Shown here in pieces: positions 31,887 through 42,800 of a stretch of DNA of 64,000 bases. The stretch comes from Pycnococcus provasolii (lineage: Eukaryota > Chlorophyta > Pseudoscourfieldiophyceae > Pseudoscourfieldiales > Pycnococcaceae): assembly GCA_938743325.2 (NCBI GenBank), contig OW568887.1, positions 248,001-312,000 on the forward strand. The letters are read 5' to 3'. The notes under the pieces are model-generated. The model did not search any database. It had not been told where the DNA came from and worked only from the letters and a program-made list of their open reading frames with translations. A program made the position numbers and the translations under genes. Every line of letters starts with the position of its first letter. The first letter of the stretch is position 1.

Positions 31887-31971
<85 letters not shown>
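31887..31971. repeat. (CA)42 / (GT)42 microsatellite abutting a start codon
   Basis: An uninterrupted CA dinucleotide tract of about 84 bp. On the minus strand it is (GT)n ending immediately at the ATG of the ketopantoate-reductase-like gene, so it forms the end of its 5' leader. Confidence 0.95.
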
Positions 31972-31973
<2 letters not shown>

Positions 31974-32960
31974 CGGGTCCAACCAGTACTGGCGCACGCA
32001 CTATGCTCTTTCTTATACTATATTTGGTACTGTAGTCTCCACCAAATACCAATATGTCGTGAACTTAACTTAAGGGGAGGGAACCCTCGCACCAGGGTAG
32101 TCTCCACAATATCGGCCGCGATGAGTGATGACGACGGTTGCACCACACTGGTCACACACTCCGCACATCTCAAAGCTGATATCTGCCTTGATATCTGACA
32201 TATATCTGACATAGTCCCTGATATCTCTGCCAATATCTGACATATATCGGAGTTGTGAAAACCAGGCCGCGAGGGAAAAACACGGCGCCAACAACTGCGG
32301 GACCACCCTACCCTACCCTAACAGGAAATGAACGGACTGCCAGACTGCGCATTTGTGTGGGTTACGATAGGGTTTTATTTACTGTATCGAGGAGTTGGTA
32401 AGGCTTAGGTGTTAGGGTTACCCTCCCCTCCCCTCCCCTACCCTCCCCTAAGTGGGCTCGCATTAACGCATTTGAACTTCCTCCGCATTTGGCGTTGGCG
32501 CCAAGTCATTATTGAAACGCCTCGGCCCTTTCTTTCTTTTTCCTACCCTACCCGATGGCATTTCGTCTGAGCTTCTTCTTTGGATGCGATACTTCCTAGC
32601 GGTTCCCCTGTTCTCTTTCAACCTCCTCACCCGCCTCCTCCGAATACGTCCTAGGGTACCAAATACGCTGGTTCGGGACCACGCGCGCGCGCGCACAAAT
32701 ACAAATACAAATACAAATACAAATACAAATACAAATACAAATACAAATACAAATACACAGCAGTCCCATCAGCAGGTAGATACAGCGAGTGAGTGCATCT
32801 GGTTCGTCGAGGCTCCAGTTGTCAGTCAGTCAGTCTCTCACGTCTTACTTACTCTCTTAAGCTCGTTCACGCTGCTCACTGGCGCCTTAAGGTGCTCTCC
32901 TGCCTCACCGGGTACCTTGCTTATCTGTGACTCGTCTCCCTTCACCTGTTTCAATTTCCT
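31972..32960. other. Divergent intergenic region with telomere-like tracts and hexamer repeat
   Basis: Holds four near-repeats of ATATCTGACATA (about 32,178-32,252), CCCTACCCTACCCTAAC at about 32,307, GTTAGGGTTACCCTCCCCTCCC at about 32,412, a (GC)n run near 32,681, and the (ACAAAT)10 tract. No supported gene; the frame crossing 32,512-33,117 mostly translates the hexamer repeat. Confidence 0.55.
32695..32754 (+). repeat. (ACAAAT)10 hexanucleotide microsatellite
   Basis: Ten perfect copies of ACAAAT lie about 205 bp before the ATG at 32961, probably in the leader or promoter of the membrane protein gene. Confidence 0.95.
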
Positions 32961-34602
32961 ATGGCGGCCGCTTATCTGCCCTCTTCGGGTGCGTTCTCGG
33001 GGGAAGCGCCTCTGGGGACATCCTCTGGAGTCGCCTTGCCGTCGTCAGCTTCGATGCAGAACGCGAGCCTTGCGCTGTACGGAAGCCCGTCTTCGCCGCC
33101 AAAGGCGAGTCAAATAAGCATGTCACCTTCTGCGACCAAGGTGCCGCTGCACCGCGCGGCGAACCTTCAGAAGGCGCTCATGGGAGCGCTGCAGCGACTA
33201 TCAACGCGACCAAGGTCGCCCATGACGGACGCGGACGCTGAAACGCGCGTTATCGCAGGTGTCAGGTACGAAAAAGTCGCCTTGGCCAAACAAAGTTTTA
33301 CCAAATGCGCCCACTGGTGATGAACGCACACTAACATCATGAACAACACCCTCACAAATACGCAGAGACATGCTCGACACGCTCGAGGAAAACCTGATGA
33401 ACCTGCACGAACTTGAAGAGGGCCGCGCACACGGCGACTTAACGACCCTGCTTGGCGAACTGGACCGCGCACGCGTGGAACTTCTCAAGCTTGCTCAGAG
33501 TGGCTTGCCGATCGTTCGCACAGAGTCGGCGGTCATGCAGGACATTATTGCGTTCGCATCTATGTCCGACGCCATGGCGATACCGGCAAGCCCTGCGCGC
33601 GCATCGCCGTCATCCTTGCACAGTCAAGGTCACCACTCTCACCACTCTCACCACCAGCGCGTGTCACCCGCGGTGTCGCCGGAGCCGAGCAGGACGCGCG
33701 TCGTCCGCGTCCCCGAATCGCCAAAGGCGTCGCACGAAAGTCCGCTGCCCCCGAGGCCAAGGCGCTCTTTTGGAACGGACGTTTCCAACAACATAGCCGC
33801 CGCCGAAACAATGCGTGCAAGCGCACTCTCACCAGCCCGCAAGCTCGCTGTGCCTCCAAGAATTGTGCTTCCACCTCCGCCGCACCGCGAACTTTACCGC
33901 AGTCCCTCGACGGGGCTTCCTATGTCTCTCGACGAGGCCGGTGAGCCACTGGACAGGCCGTGGGAGAATGCTGCCGCGGAGGAGCGCGAAGCTGTGAATG
34001 CGGAGACGGCGAAGGAGGCGTCGTCTAAGACGCCCACGTCGCATGATCCCGCGAGCTTGCGACCACCAAGTGCGCTGAAGAAGAAACGAGAGCCTATGCA
34101 CGTCACCATCCAAGAGCCGCACGAGGGCAATGATCATGAACTTGCGAAAACTCCCGAGGCGACTGCAGCAATTGCAGTGGCGATTGCAAATCGCGCGGAG
34201 CGTGGTGAGATCCAGGCGACTAAAATGGAAAAGTCGAGGCGCGCGAAGTCACCTTCATCGTCACCCGTAACCCGCGTGGCACGCTCACTGCTAGGATGGT
34301 GCGTTCTTGGTTTCACCGGGCTGACCGTGAGCTATACCGTGGCAGAGCTGCGAGCTGCGCGAACGCGTCACATTACCGCCGCACGTCGCCGGGCAGCTGG
34401 AGTTCGTCGTGCAGCAGTGCGTCGAACGGCAACTTCCCCGATGGCCGCTGCACTGCGATCGGACCCCACGCAATTGGCGATCCCGTCTCTACCACAGCCG
34501 CTAGCGGCGCCGCCGCCGATCGTTAGCCATTCGCGTGAGAGAAATACGAGCTCCCCTTCGCCCACAGGGTTACCTCTTGACGTGCTTGCTGGGCAAGGCT
34601 AA
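32961..34602 (+). CDS. Pro/Ser-rich single-pass membrane protein, 2 exons (513 aa)
   Basis: Exon 1 is 32961-33265 and exon 2 is 33366-34602, with a 100-nt intron (GTACGA...CAG) in phase 2. The join gives AGVRDMLDTLEENLMNLHELEEGR. The first 100 residues are Ser/Pro/Ala-rich. A short acidic coiled-coil segment (about residues 103-150) follows. A long disordered region then contains Ser-Pro pairs and a His-rich stretch (HHSHHSHHQR). One transmembrane segment lies near residues 409-430 (LLGWCVLGFTGLTVSYTV), followed by an Arg/Ala-rich tail. No family is recognised. Single-anchor topology and many Ser-Pro sites suggest a phosphorylated membrane adaptor, as a guess. Confidence 0.65.
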
Positions 34603-34717
34603 GGAGTGGTGGTAAGAGCACCTCAGCCACGGGCGGGGAGTGGCACGGTACCAAAAAAAAGCGTTTCATCGGGTAAAACGTTTTTGCTCTTGTTAAACTT
34701 TACATCGTGTCTGTCTG

Positions 34718-36835
34718 TCACTCGAAAGGGTCGTCATGTTCCCCGTCATCTTCTAGTGCACCCATCTGCTGCAGCGGAATTTGCATAATTTGTTCCTCAA
34801 TAAGTTGCTCCACCTTGATATGCAGTGCGAGATACTGATCTGGGTTCCATATGTCAGCAATTCGTGCGATGCACTCTTTGAATTCTCCGTACACGAGCTC
34901 CGAATCGTCGTCATCTGCCGCACCATCCTCTCCTGACACATGCTCAATCTCATGGCCGCGTACACGGTCCATGAGTTCCACCTCCTTCTTTCGCTGCTCC
35001 TCCTCCGCCACCTCCGCCAAAGTACCTTCCTCAGGTACAGCCCCCTCCTCAGCAGCAGCTCCTCCCTCGCCACTTGGTTCACTCGGTTCCTCCTCCGCAT
35101 CCTCTGCGATCGCGTCCATCGCGGCAGGTGCAGGCTCGGCTTCTTGTGCCTCTGCATCACTATTCTCCTCCGACTTGGGCTTGCCCATTCCCGCTAATCC
35201 GCCCTTGAATTTTCCGAGCAGATTGTCCATGGCCATTGTCTGGGCCTTACTGCCTCGTCGTGCTGTAAGCATTTTTGCAAGCTCAGCTTTCTTGGATTTG
35301 CTCGACGTCCTTTGCAGCTTTCCCTCCTCGCCTTCGGGAATATCCTCGTCGTCGTCCTCCTCCTCCTCTTCCGCTGCCGCACTTGCCTGCGACGCGATGA
35401 AGACCTGCACAGCCTTGTCCTCCGTGAAGAACTCAGAGAAGAGCTTGGCATCGATGCAGAATTGTGAAAATTCCTGGAGCGACATGGTGTTGCGGTTCCC
35501 CACCGAATCCAGTCCAGCGTAAAACTTGTAAAGCGTGTCGAGCCGGAACTGGTGGTGCAGGAAAACCTTTTTCAGCGACTTGGACTTCATCTTCTTGCGG
35601 AATCCCTCGATGTTGACCTTCGACGCCTTTGGGAGCACGTCCTCCTTGATGAACTTGCGCGTGCGATCCGCGTGCCGCTTGCAATCCTTCGGGTACACCT
35701 CCGCGGCGACGCGAATCAAGCTGTGGAGAAATTCGTACAGCAGCATTTCGTGGTCCGGGTTCGTCTCGTCCTGAATAAACTTTCCCGTTTCGTCGCGCTC
35801 CCAGTTGGCGCGCACGAAGATGATGTCCGTGATCTGCTTTGACAGCGTCTTTGGCTCTTCAGTTCCCCACTGCGATACGCGCTCAATGTCGCTCATGAAC
35901 TGGTGAAACTCCATCTGCGACACGGTAAAGGCGCTGCTATTTGGATCCTTGCCCGGCATCGGCGCAGAGTCGTCCACCTGCTCCTCCTGGTCGAGGGCAC
36001 AGTAGTGGCGGAATACCGCGCGCAGCTGGCTGTAGTAGTCCCATATGCTGAGCCTGAGGTCCTTCCAGCCCTCCTCGTCCTCCTTTTTCATCATCGCCGC
36101 TACCTCAGGCTTGATGCGCTTCCAGCACTTGTTAAACTCGCGCCAGTCAGCCTTGCGTGCTGCGTCCATATCCTCGTCCTCCTCCTCGCTGCTGATTTCC
36201 TCCACTTCCTCCTCCACTTCCTCCTCCGGCTCCTCCTCCAGGCGACTCATCATGCCGCCCTTGTTGCCCCATGGTGGCGCACGGAAGAAGGGACGCTGCG
36301 CAGCGATGTCGCGCATGCTGCGTGTGAAGTCAGCGGAAGAGGCGGCATCCGCGGGACTATGACGGAAGCTTCGCAGGAGCGCGCGTCCGGTGGCAACATG
36401 GCTGCGCGTGTTGCTCTTGTCACGAGCCAGCCTTATGCAGAACTCCCGCGAGGTGACGAGTTTATGGCTCGGGTGCACAAGGCTAGAGTTGAGCAGCTTC
36501 TCGCTTGTGGTTCTCCGTCTTGACACGAATGTGTGCTGCGGAATCGGCGCCACTTTCGGCTGGTTGAACGCGTGACCGACTCTTGTCACGGGGCACTCGT
36601 ACAAGCGCACCTTCTCTGTGCCCGCGGCACTGCCCCACTTGTTCTGGCCAACGTTGTTGTGTCCGGTGAACCAGCTCGAGCTGTATGCTTGCACTGTTGC
36701 GAGCGACGCGTGTCCTTCCTCGAGAGGCACTGGACTCTCTGTGGCTGGCGGCGGCGCGACGGACTGTGCAGAAGCTTCGTTTTGTAGGTGACTTTTTTGT
36801 TCTTCCGGAGCCGTGGCGGCCTGCGCCTCTGCCAT
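34718..36835 (-). CDS. Protein with degenerate EF-hand-like modules and acidic regions (705 aa)
   Basis: Starts at ATG 36835. The N-terminal 200 residues include CPVTRVGHAFNQPKVAPIPQHTF and basic segments. A Glu-rich block follows near residues 205-225. Two modules then share a layout. First, YYSQLRAVFRHYCAL...FTVSQMEFHQFMSDIERVS...ITDIIFVRANW...LLYEFLHSLIRVAAEVYP. Second, LDTLYKFYAGLDSVGNRNTMSLQEFSQFCIDAKLF...AVQVFIASQ...LVYGEFKECIARIADIW. Each looks like helix pairs of calmodulin-like EF-hands whose calcium loops have lost most ligands. Proteins of this style are common among flagellar and cytoskeletal proteins of protists, but no named family could be assigned. The C-terminus is acidic and ends D-D-P-F-E. 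Confidence 0.62.
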   Translation of the reverse strand: MAEAQAATAPEEQKSHLQNEASAQSVAPPPATESPVPLEEGHASLATVQAYSSSWFTGHNNVGQNKWGSAAGTEKVRLYECPVTRVGHAFNQPKVAPIPQHTFVSRRRTTSEKLLNSSLVHPSHKLVTSREFCIRLARDKSNTRSHVATGRALLRSFRHSPADAASSADFTRSMRDIAAQRPFFRAPPWGNKGGMMSRLEEEPEEEVEEEVEEISSEEEDEDMDAARKADWREFNKCWKRIKPEVAAMMKKEDEEGWKDLRLSIWDYYSQLRAVFRHYCALDQEEQVDDSAPMPGKDPNSSAFTVSQMEFHQFMSDIERVSQWGTEEPKTLSKQITDIIFVRANWERDETGKFIQDETNPDHEMLLYEFLHSLIRVAAEVYPKDCKRHADRTRKFIKEDVLPKASKVNIEGFRKKMKSKSLKKVFLHHQFRLDTLYKFYAGLDSVGNRNTMSLQEFSQFCIDAKLFSEFFTEDKAVQVFIASQASAAAEEEEEDDDEDIPEGEEGKLQRTSSKSKKAELAKMLTARRGSKAQTMAMDNLLGKFKGGLAGMGKPKSEENSDAEAQEAEPAPAAMDAIAEDAEEEPSEPSGEGGAAAEEGAVPEEGTLAEVAEEEQRKKEVELMDRVRGHEIEHVSGEDGAADDDDSELVYGEFKECIARIADIWNPDQYLALHIKVEQLIEEQIMQIPLQQMGALEDDGEHDDPFE

Positions 36836-37415
36836 GTTTGCAGCTAGCTCTAGTGGTTCTCTTATTCAGGCTCTGTCCTTAATAACGCGTGCTTTTCTTA
36901 CGGCACACTCGCTAAAAGTTCGTGAGGCTAACGACAAAAGCAGCGCTATAAGACAGACGCTCGCAGACGTTATAATTGGTCGCTGAACCAATTGTTGACC
37001 CCGGCCGTTAAGGTCCACTCACCACAGTGCAGTAATAAGCTCCGAATACAAGCAAACAACACGCGCACAAAGAAACGACACAGAGAAGCGAACACACAAC
37101 AAACGACGCTTGTTGGCTGACACCTAGGAAGTACCTGTCCGATAGTTGCGCTGTGAGGTGTGATGGAGGGACGGAGGTAGAGGGGGCGACTTACGCGACG
37201 TAACCCGACCCAAAGCAACCCTTGGCTGCTTGGTGTCCTATCATAGGTAGAAGAAACAAGGCGTGCGCAAGGCAAAGCGGCCTGTGTTGGCCCTCTGGGT
37301 TCTCCCTCTGGGTGGTGGTCTCCGGGCGGAGGTGCTCGACTGTCCGACACACTGATCCCCATCAGGGATTTAGGGCAACGCCTTGTTGTCTTCTCTTCTG
37401 ACTTCTCTCTCTCCA

Positions 37416-37450
<35 letters not shown>

Positions 37451-37961
37451 TCACACGCACGGCACACATGGCTGCATGGAATCAGGTTCGCAAAACGGCA
37501 AAAGCATGGGAGCCTCACTGTCACTGGTCTCGGGTCTCGGGTCTCTCTGCGTGTAATAGATAGTCTAGGTACGCCCTCCTGCAGTCCTCCTTCGTTGTGT
37601 GGTACCTTTAGACCTGTGCCTCTCGTTCGCGCTGCTCGCTCTTCTGTCATCTGTCATCTGTCTTGGACTTGGACTCCTTGCAGTGCATGGTGGTTGGCAC
37701 TTGGCATGGGGGGAGGGAAGGTGGGGAGGGATGGTATTGGCTTTTGGCGAGGGACCGGTACACTGGTGATTATGGTCGCAACTTGTGGAAACTTTGAATG
37801 GTATATCCTTACGGTAGGGTGGGTCCATGTGAGAAATCTCTCGCACCAGGTCGGGGGGTTAGGTCGCTCGCTCGGTCGATTGGGTCGAACGCACCTCCCG
37901 TCGGTTTGTCGCCTTGGTCCCGTCAAACGTTTGGGTGGTTGGGTCCTGTAAGTCCATCGCC
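36836..37961. other. Divergent intergenic region (1.1 kb) with ACGC repeat
   Basis: A (CGCA)n tract of about nine units lies at 37,415-37,450. The rest is moderately GC-rich without domain-bearing frames. The long minus-strand frame across 36,970-37,650 translates this repeat as ACVRACVRACV and has no credible start. Confidence 0.5.
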
Positions 37962-39212
37962 ATGGCAACCATGGCCGTGGTGCTCGACACCGACATCGGC
38001 CAGTTCATTGACGACACGTTTGCTCTCTTCTATTTGCTTACTCGTATTCCGAAGAATGCACGCCTGCTTGTCGTCGCCTCTTCAACTGCACCTGACATTC
38101 GCGCAGAAATCGCGAAGCAACACCTCATCGCGGCAGGAAGGCAAGCAGTGCCTGTTGCAATTGGAAAGCCGCCTGCAGGTAAGGCGACTTCAAGGTTCGC
38201 GGGGCCGCTTGCGTCTTGGGGTGCGGAGCTTACACCAGAAGAACGTGCAAGCTTGCTCAGAGATGCGTCAGCAGCAGTGGCGACGCTTGTGACCGAAGCG
38301 TCGGAGTGCATTTACATCGCAATCGGCCCGCTGACGAACGCCGCAGACTTTTCCGTGCGCTTCCCACACCTAGCAGGAAAATGCAGGCTAGTGTGCATGG
38401 CCGGGTCTGTAAAGCCAGACGTTGCGCTGCCTTGGGGCGAAACTACGCCCGTAGCTGAACTTAACGTGGCCATGGATGCCAGTGCGGCGCAAATAGCCCT
38501 GGAAGGGAATTGGAGCGGCACGCCACTTTTTGCAGACGTTTCTCTTGGCTGTGATGTTATGCTCCAGGGGCACTCGTGGAAGAAGCACGTAATCAAGGCA
38601 AAATCTGGCACGGTGGCCGCAGCAGCCTTAGACGCATACCAAAGGTGGCACGACTCTGCGGTGTCGAACCCGACGCAGTATCCCATGGCGGCGAGCGAGG
38701 CGCGCGCCACACCTATTTCGTCTGGAACACCGAGCGTTTTCGATGTGACCGCGATCGAGCTGGCGTTCGAGCACACCTCGGGTGCGAGTGTGACGTATCC
38801 GATGCTGCGAACATCATGTCCGTCCAATTTCACGTCGACTGGGTTCACGATGTGCGGGCCGCACTGGGGCGGGTGTTCGAATCATAGTTCACAGCCATGC
38901 CCATCGCGTGGCGCTGTTCAAACCATCTTCGCGACAGATTTTGCAACTCCCAGCTCGCTTCAGAAGTTCGTCCACGACGTCTGTGTCTCACTCGACACCG
39001 CTCGAATCAATTCCTTTGAGCTTGCTGGTGGCGGTGGTGGTGTCGGCGGCACTAGTATTTGGAGTGCACTCGTTGGTTTCTTTGGCATCGCAATGCTCTC
39101 TGTTGCTTGCTTAACCGTCTGGCGACGGCGTCAAAATGCGCGCAGCCACCGTTTCCTCGCACTGGACAGCCAAACTCACGACGAAAAGACGACGGAGGCT
39201 GACACGCTGTAA
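37962..39212 (+). CDS. Nucleoside hydrolase (IUNH family) with C-terminal membrane anchor (416 aa)
   Basis: The start is at ATG 37962 (MATMAVVLDTDIG). The N-terminal DTDIGQFIDD is the calcium-binding D-x-D-x-x-x-x-x-D-D signature of inosine-uridine nucleoside N-ribohydrolases. YIAIGPLTNAADF, VCMAGS and VAELNVAMDASAAQIAL follow in the expected order. The enzymes split ribonucleosides into base and ribose for salvage. A Gly-rich linker and one transmembrane segment (near residues 363-385, SALVGFFGIAMLSVACLTVW) follow, then a short basic tail. Typical members are soluble and about 310-340 residues. There is no obvious N-terminal signal peptide, so the catalytic domain would face the cytosol if tail-anchored. 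The spacing of the second metal Asp and the active-site His were not verified. Confidence 0.8.
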   Translation: MATMAVVLDTDIGQFIDDTFALFYLLTRIPKNARLLVVASSTAPDIRAEIAKQHLIAAGRQAVPVAIGKPPAGKATSRFAGPLASWGAELTPEERASLLRDASAAVATLVTEASECIYIAIGPLTNAADFSVRFPHLAGKCRLVCMAGSVKPDVALPWGETTPVAELNVAMDASAAQIALEGNWSGTPLFADVSLGCDVMLQGHSWKKHVIKAKSGTVAAAALDAYQRWHDSAVSNPTQYPMAASEARATPISSGTPSVFDVTAIELAFEHTSGASVTYPMLRTSCPSNFTSTGFTMCGPHWGGCSNHSSQPCPSRGAVQTIFATDFATPSSLQKFVHDVCVSLDTARINSFELAGGGGGVGGTSIWSALVGFFGIAMLSVACLTVWRRRQNARSHRFLALDSQTHDEKTTEADTL

Positions 39213-39837
39213 ATTTGCACGAGGTTGGCGGAGCTCGTCGATCATGTAGAAGTACCTATGGTTAGTTTGATTTGTACCAACTTCGTGGATCATAAAATCC
39301 GCTCCGTCTCATCATCGAACAAGAGTTAAGATAACCTTATGTAGTATGTAGTACTGGGTACGTGCGCGCGCAGTCACAGTCACGCCCGTTTCTCACCGTG
39401 ACTCTTGTTCAGCGGAAGCCTTCAAGGTGCCTGCCTGCGCAGACTGGCAGAGGAGGGAGAGGGGTCACACAACCCACCGACCGACGATGGCAACTCAAGG
39501 TCTAAAGTCTAAAGTCTAAACACAAAGCAGTCGTTTTTTCTGTATGATGGAGGTGGTCAAGAAGTGCATTTATTATCGTGCATGAGATGCTGTTATTATC
39601 GGTTAGCGGTGGCAATACATACAGTAGTACTATCGTAGGTAGTACTAGTATTGCTGTGGGGTGGCCGGTCCCACCCACCCACCCCAGGGGCTGCCCTCTC
39701 GTTGATGTGGGCCCCGATCAAGCGTCATTGGGCGGGACCCCTCCCAACGGGAACTTCCTAAAAACCTTTCCTTTAGGGGAAACCCGCACGTGAGTCCCAT
39801 CACCACGATACGTCCCATCGCTCGAGGAGGTAAAGGT
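39213..39837. other. Intergenic spacer upstream of the CNB gene
   Basis: It contains a CGCGCGCAGTCACAGTCACG stretch near 39,364, three AGTCTAA units (about 39,500-39,520), and CCCACCCACCCACCCCAGGGG near 39,670-39,690. No gene is seen. Confidence 0.45.
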
Positions 39838-42800
39838 ATGTCGTCCCAAAACGTTGAGGGAGCAGCCACTCAAGAAGCAAGCACTCAGGCTTCTTCTTCA
39901 AGTCGCAATCTGCCTACGCTGCGCGACTCCTCCCTTTCCGCCATGGCGTCGTTGTCCTTGCCAGCTTCAGGAGGAGGAGGAAAAGGAAAAGTCACTACGG
40001 GGGGTACAACTTCTGCACATGCCTCGGTATCACCAGATGGCCACCACCTTGGGGGACACTTGCACACAGGTGTGGGGGGCTTGCACCACCAGCTTGCAGA
40101 TGCTCCAAACGCTACAGCGAGTAGTTCTCTCGTGAAAATCAAATCTATGGCTGCGCAAGGAGTGCAGGAGCCGACGCTTTCGCAACCTGCAGACTGGCAC
40201 TACAAGGAACTGCTTGAACTGCCCATGTTCGCAGCCATGCCGCGCGTCGCGTTCGACTTGCTGGTGGCGGAGATGAAGATTGTGGACTATGAGCCCGGTG
40301 CAGAAATTTTCGAGCAGGGTACGGAGCTCGATAGGAAGAGCTGCTTTTATGTCGTCGTTAAGGGTAGCGTCGACATCTACGCGCACTTGGAACGCCGCAG
40401 AGGAAACGCTGTAGACAAAAGAGTTGAAGAGCTTGCCGAAGCGGTCGACAGTGCTGCTGATGAAAGTGACAACAAGGGCGGCAGAATAAAAAGGCTCTTG
40501 TCGTCTAGTTCTAACTTAGGCCGTGATAGAGAGAGTAAAAGTCGCGGCGAGAAGAAGAGAAATGGAAAGCACAGCACTCCTGTGAATGCGAACGATGACG
40601 AGAGGCCCGAAAAAGCAAGCGAAAATTCCTCGGAAACTCAAGAGAACGTGCCACACCTTCCGTACCTTGTGCAGCTGCGCCGTAATAGCCTTGAGATTCG
40701 CCGACTGAGCTTGACGGTGCTTCCTACGCAGCCTTCATTTGCTCGTCACGAGGAGCTGTTCATGGAGGTGAAATTTGAGGAGTCGAACCATCATCTTGGG
40801 AGCCTCATCACTACGGTGAATTCAAGCGCATCATTTGGTGAAGATGCGCTTCTTGCTCGCGATGGCGCAAACGTCGGTGGAATATCATTCAGGAGCACAT
40901 CGGCAGTTACTGGAACGAGCGGAGTGCGCCTAGCGACACTGACTGCTTCCAAGTACGTGGCGTTCGTTAAGAGGGTGGGTCGCTTTTTCTTCGCGCCTTT
41001 GCAGTGCGCTGCTATCGCCAGCCTTCAGCACGCGCGCCGCAAAACGCACGAAATTGCGCTGCTGGCGGAAAATTGCTTGAGCTTATCCTTTTTCCAGGCA
41101 TTAAAGCATTCTGTGTTGCTTCGAGTTTGCGAGCACATCGAATACTACCAGGTGAGAAGCGGAACCTTGCTTTTCCGCGAGGGCGAGCAACCGGGATCAC
41201 GCGCTCTCTTTTACATCCTGAAAAGTGGGCATGTGATGATGTACGCTGGACATCCAATCAGGGCTGACAGGGTAGACCAGGCGCACCATGAAGGTCACGA
41301 ACAGATGGCAGTGCCCCTGCAGCATCGTATCACCAACTATGGCGCTGAGGTCGGCGGTATCTTGCCTGGGGAAAGCTTCGGCGAGAAGTGCATGAAACGC
41401 ACGAACAAGAATGCGCCGCGCACCGCCACTGGGGTGTGCTCAACGGATTGCGAATTATTCGTGCTTCGGATGAGCAGCTTTAAATTGCTCGAGAATGCTT
41501 TGGAAGATGCTCTTGGATCAGCAGAGGCTATGCAAGTGGCACTTCGAAAACCTGTGGAACATCGAGAGAAGGCTGACATTGATCTTCTCATTCAGAAGAC
41601 GAAAGATATCGACTTTTTTAAGACTTTGAGCTCGACGGTATTCAGGGAAGTTTGTCGCCACGCCAGGTTGAAATCGCTCAGTAGCGGATCGGTAATCTTT
41701 AGCGAGGGTGCACCAGGAGGTACGTTTGATTTGTGTTTGCTTTCATGATTAAGTTTTTACTGGAATTTCCTCAAATGACCAACACGGCCACTGCTAAAAT
41801 AAACTCACGCTTTAATAAACTCACGCAATCTCAGATTCATTCTACATTATTTTGCTGGGCTCCGTAAGCCTGCACGTGAAGGAAGTTGGCAAGATGGAAA
41901 GTTTCGAAAGTCAGTTAGCAGGTGGAGCGGCACATGGGCAGTGTGTACAGATCTTGTTCCGCGGGCAGGCGTTTGGCGAGTATGCGTTGATGCGCAAGGA
42001 CAACCGTAGAAGCGCAAGTGCAATAGCCCTGACTGACGTACACCTCATGGTTATCAGCAAGGATGACTTTAACGATATACTGGAGGATGCAGTGAGCAAG
42101 GAGGAGCAAAATGAGAAGGCGAGATTTCTCGTGCAGTACATTCCTGGCCTCCAAGATGCCTACAGCCGCGCGATCTCGCTAAGTTATGGGCTCGTGGAGC
42201 GCTCATTTAGGCGTAATGACATCATATTGCGAGAGGGAGAATCTGGAAAGAATTGCTTTCTTGTCAAAGAGGGGCTCGTCCAGCTATCAATCAATCGTTA
42301 CGTGATGCAGCAGAGGCAGGGAATGAACCATCCAACGAGTCCAAGACAACAATCCTTCTCTCCGCCAAGATCGCCCATTCGAATTACACTCCCGTTGACG
42401 CAGCTTGGCGTTGGTTCGATCTGCGGCGAGTTTGCTCTCCTTTTCCAGAAGACACAGCCGTACGACGTCACAGCGACTGGCTTTCGATGCACACTCTACG
42501 AGATGCCACGTGATGTGCTGTTAAATTTACCTACGGCTAGCCTTGCAGTGGTACGAGAGGAGAGCCACTACCGTAATGAGAAATGGTCAAGCCGTCTAAA
42601 GGACATACTGGCGAAGAATCCTATGGTGTTCGAGCGTGGCCCGCGAATATCAAACGAGTCCGTGGGTTCAGGGACTGCAAAGTACGAGCCTGAGACACTC
42701 AACAAGGAGCCTTCGGCATCTTTCTCTGTACAGTCTCAACACAAGTTACAGTCGGAACTTTCCCTACGATCACTGGACGACGAGGTAAGACGCATTGCGC

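Noticed and set aside
36970-37650. Minus-strand Arg/Cys-rich frame
   Set aside because: Driven by the ACGC microsatellite and lacking a domain or promoter.
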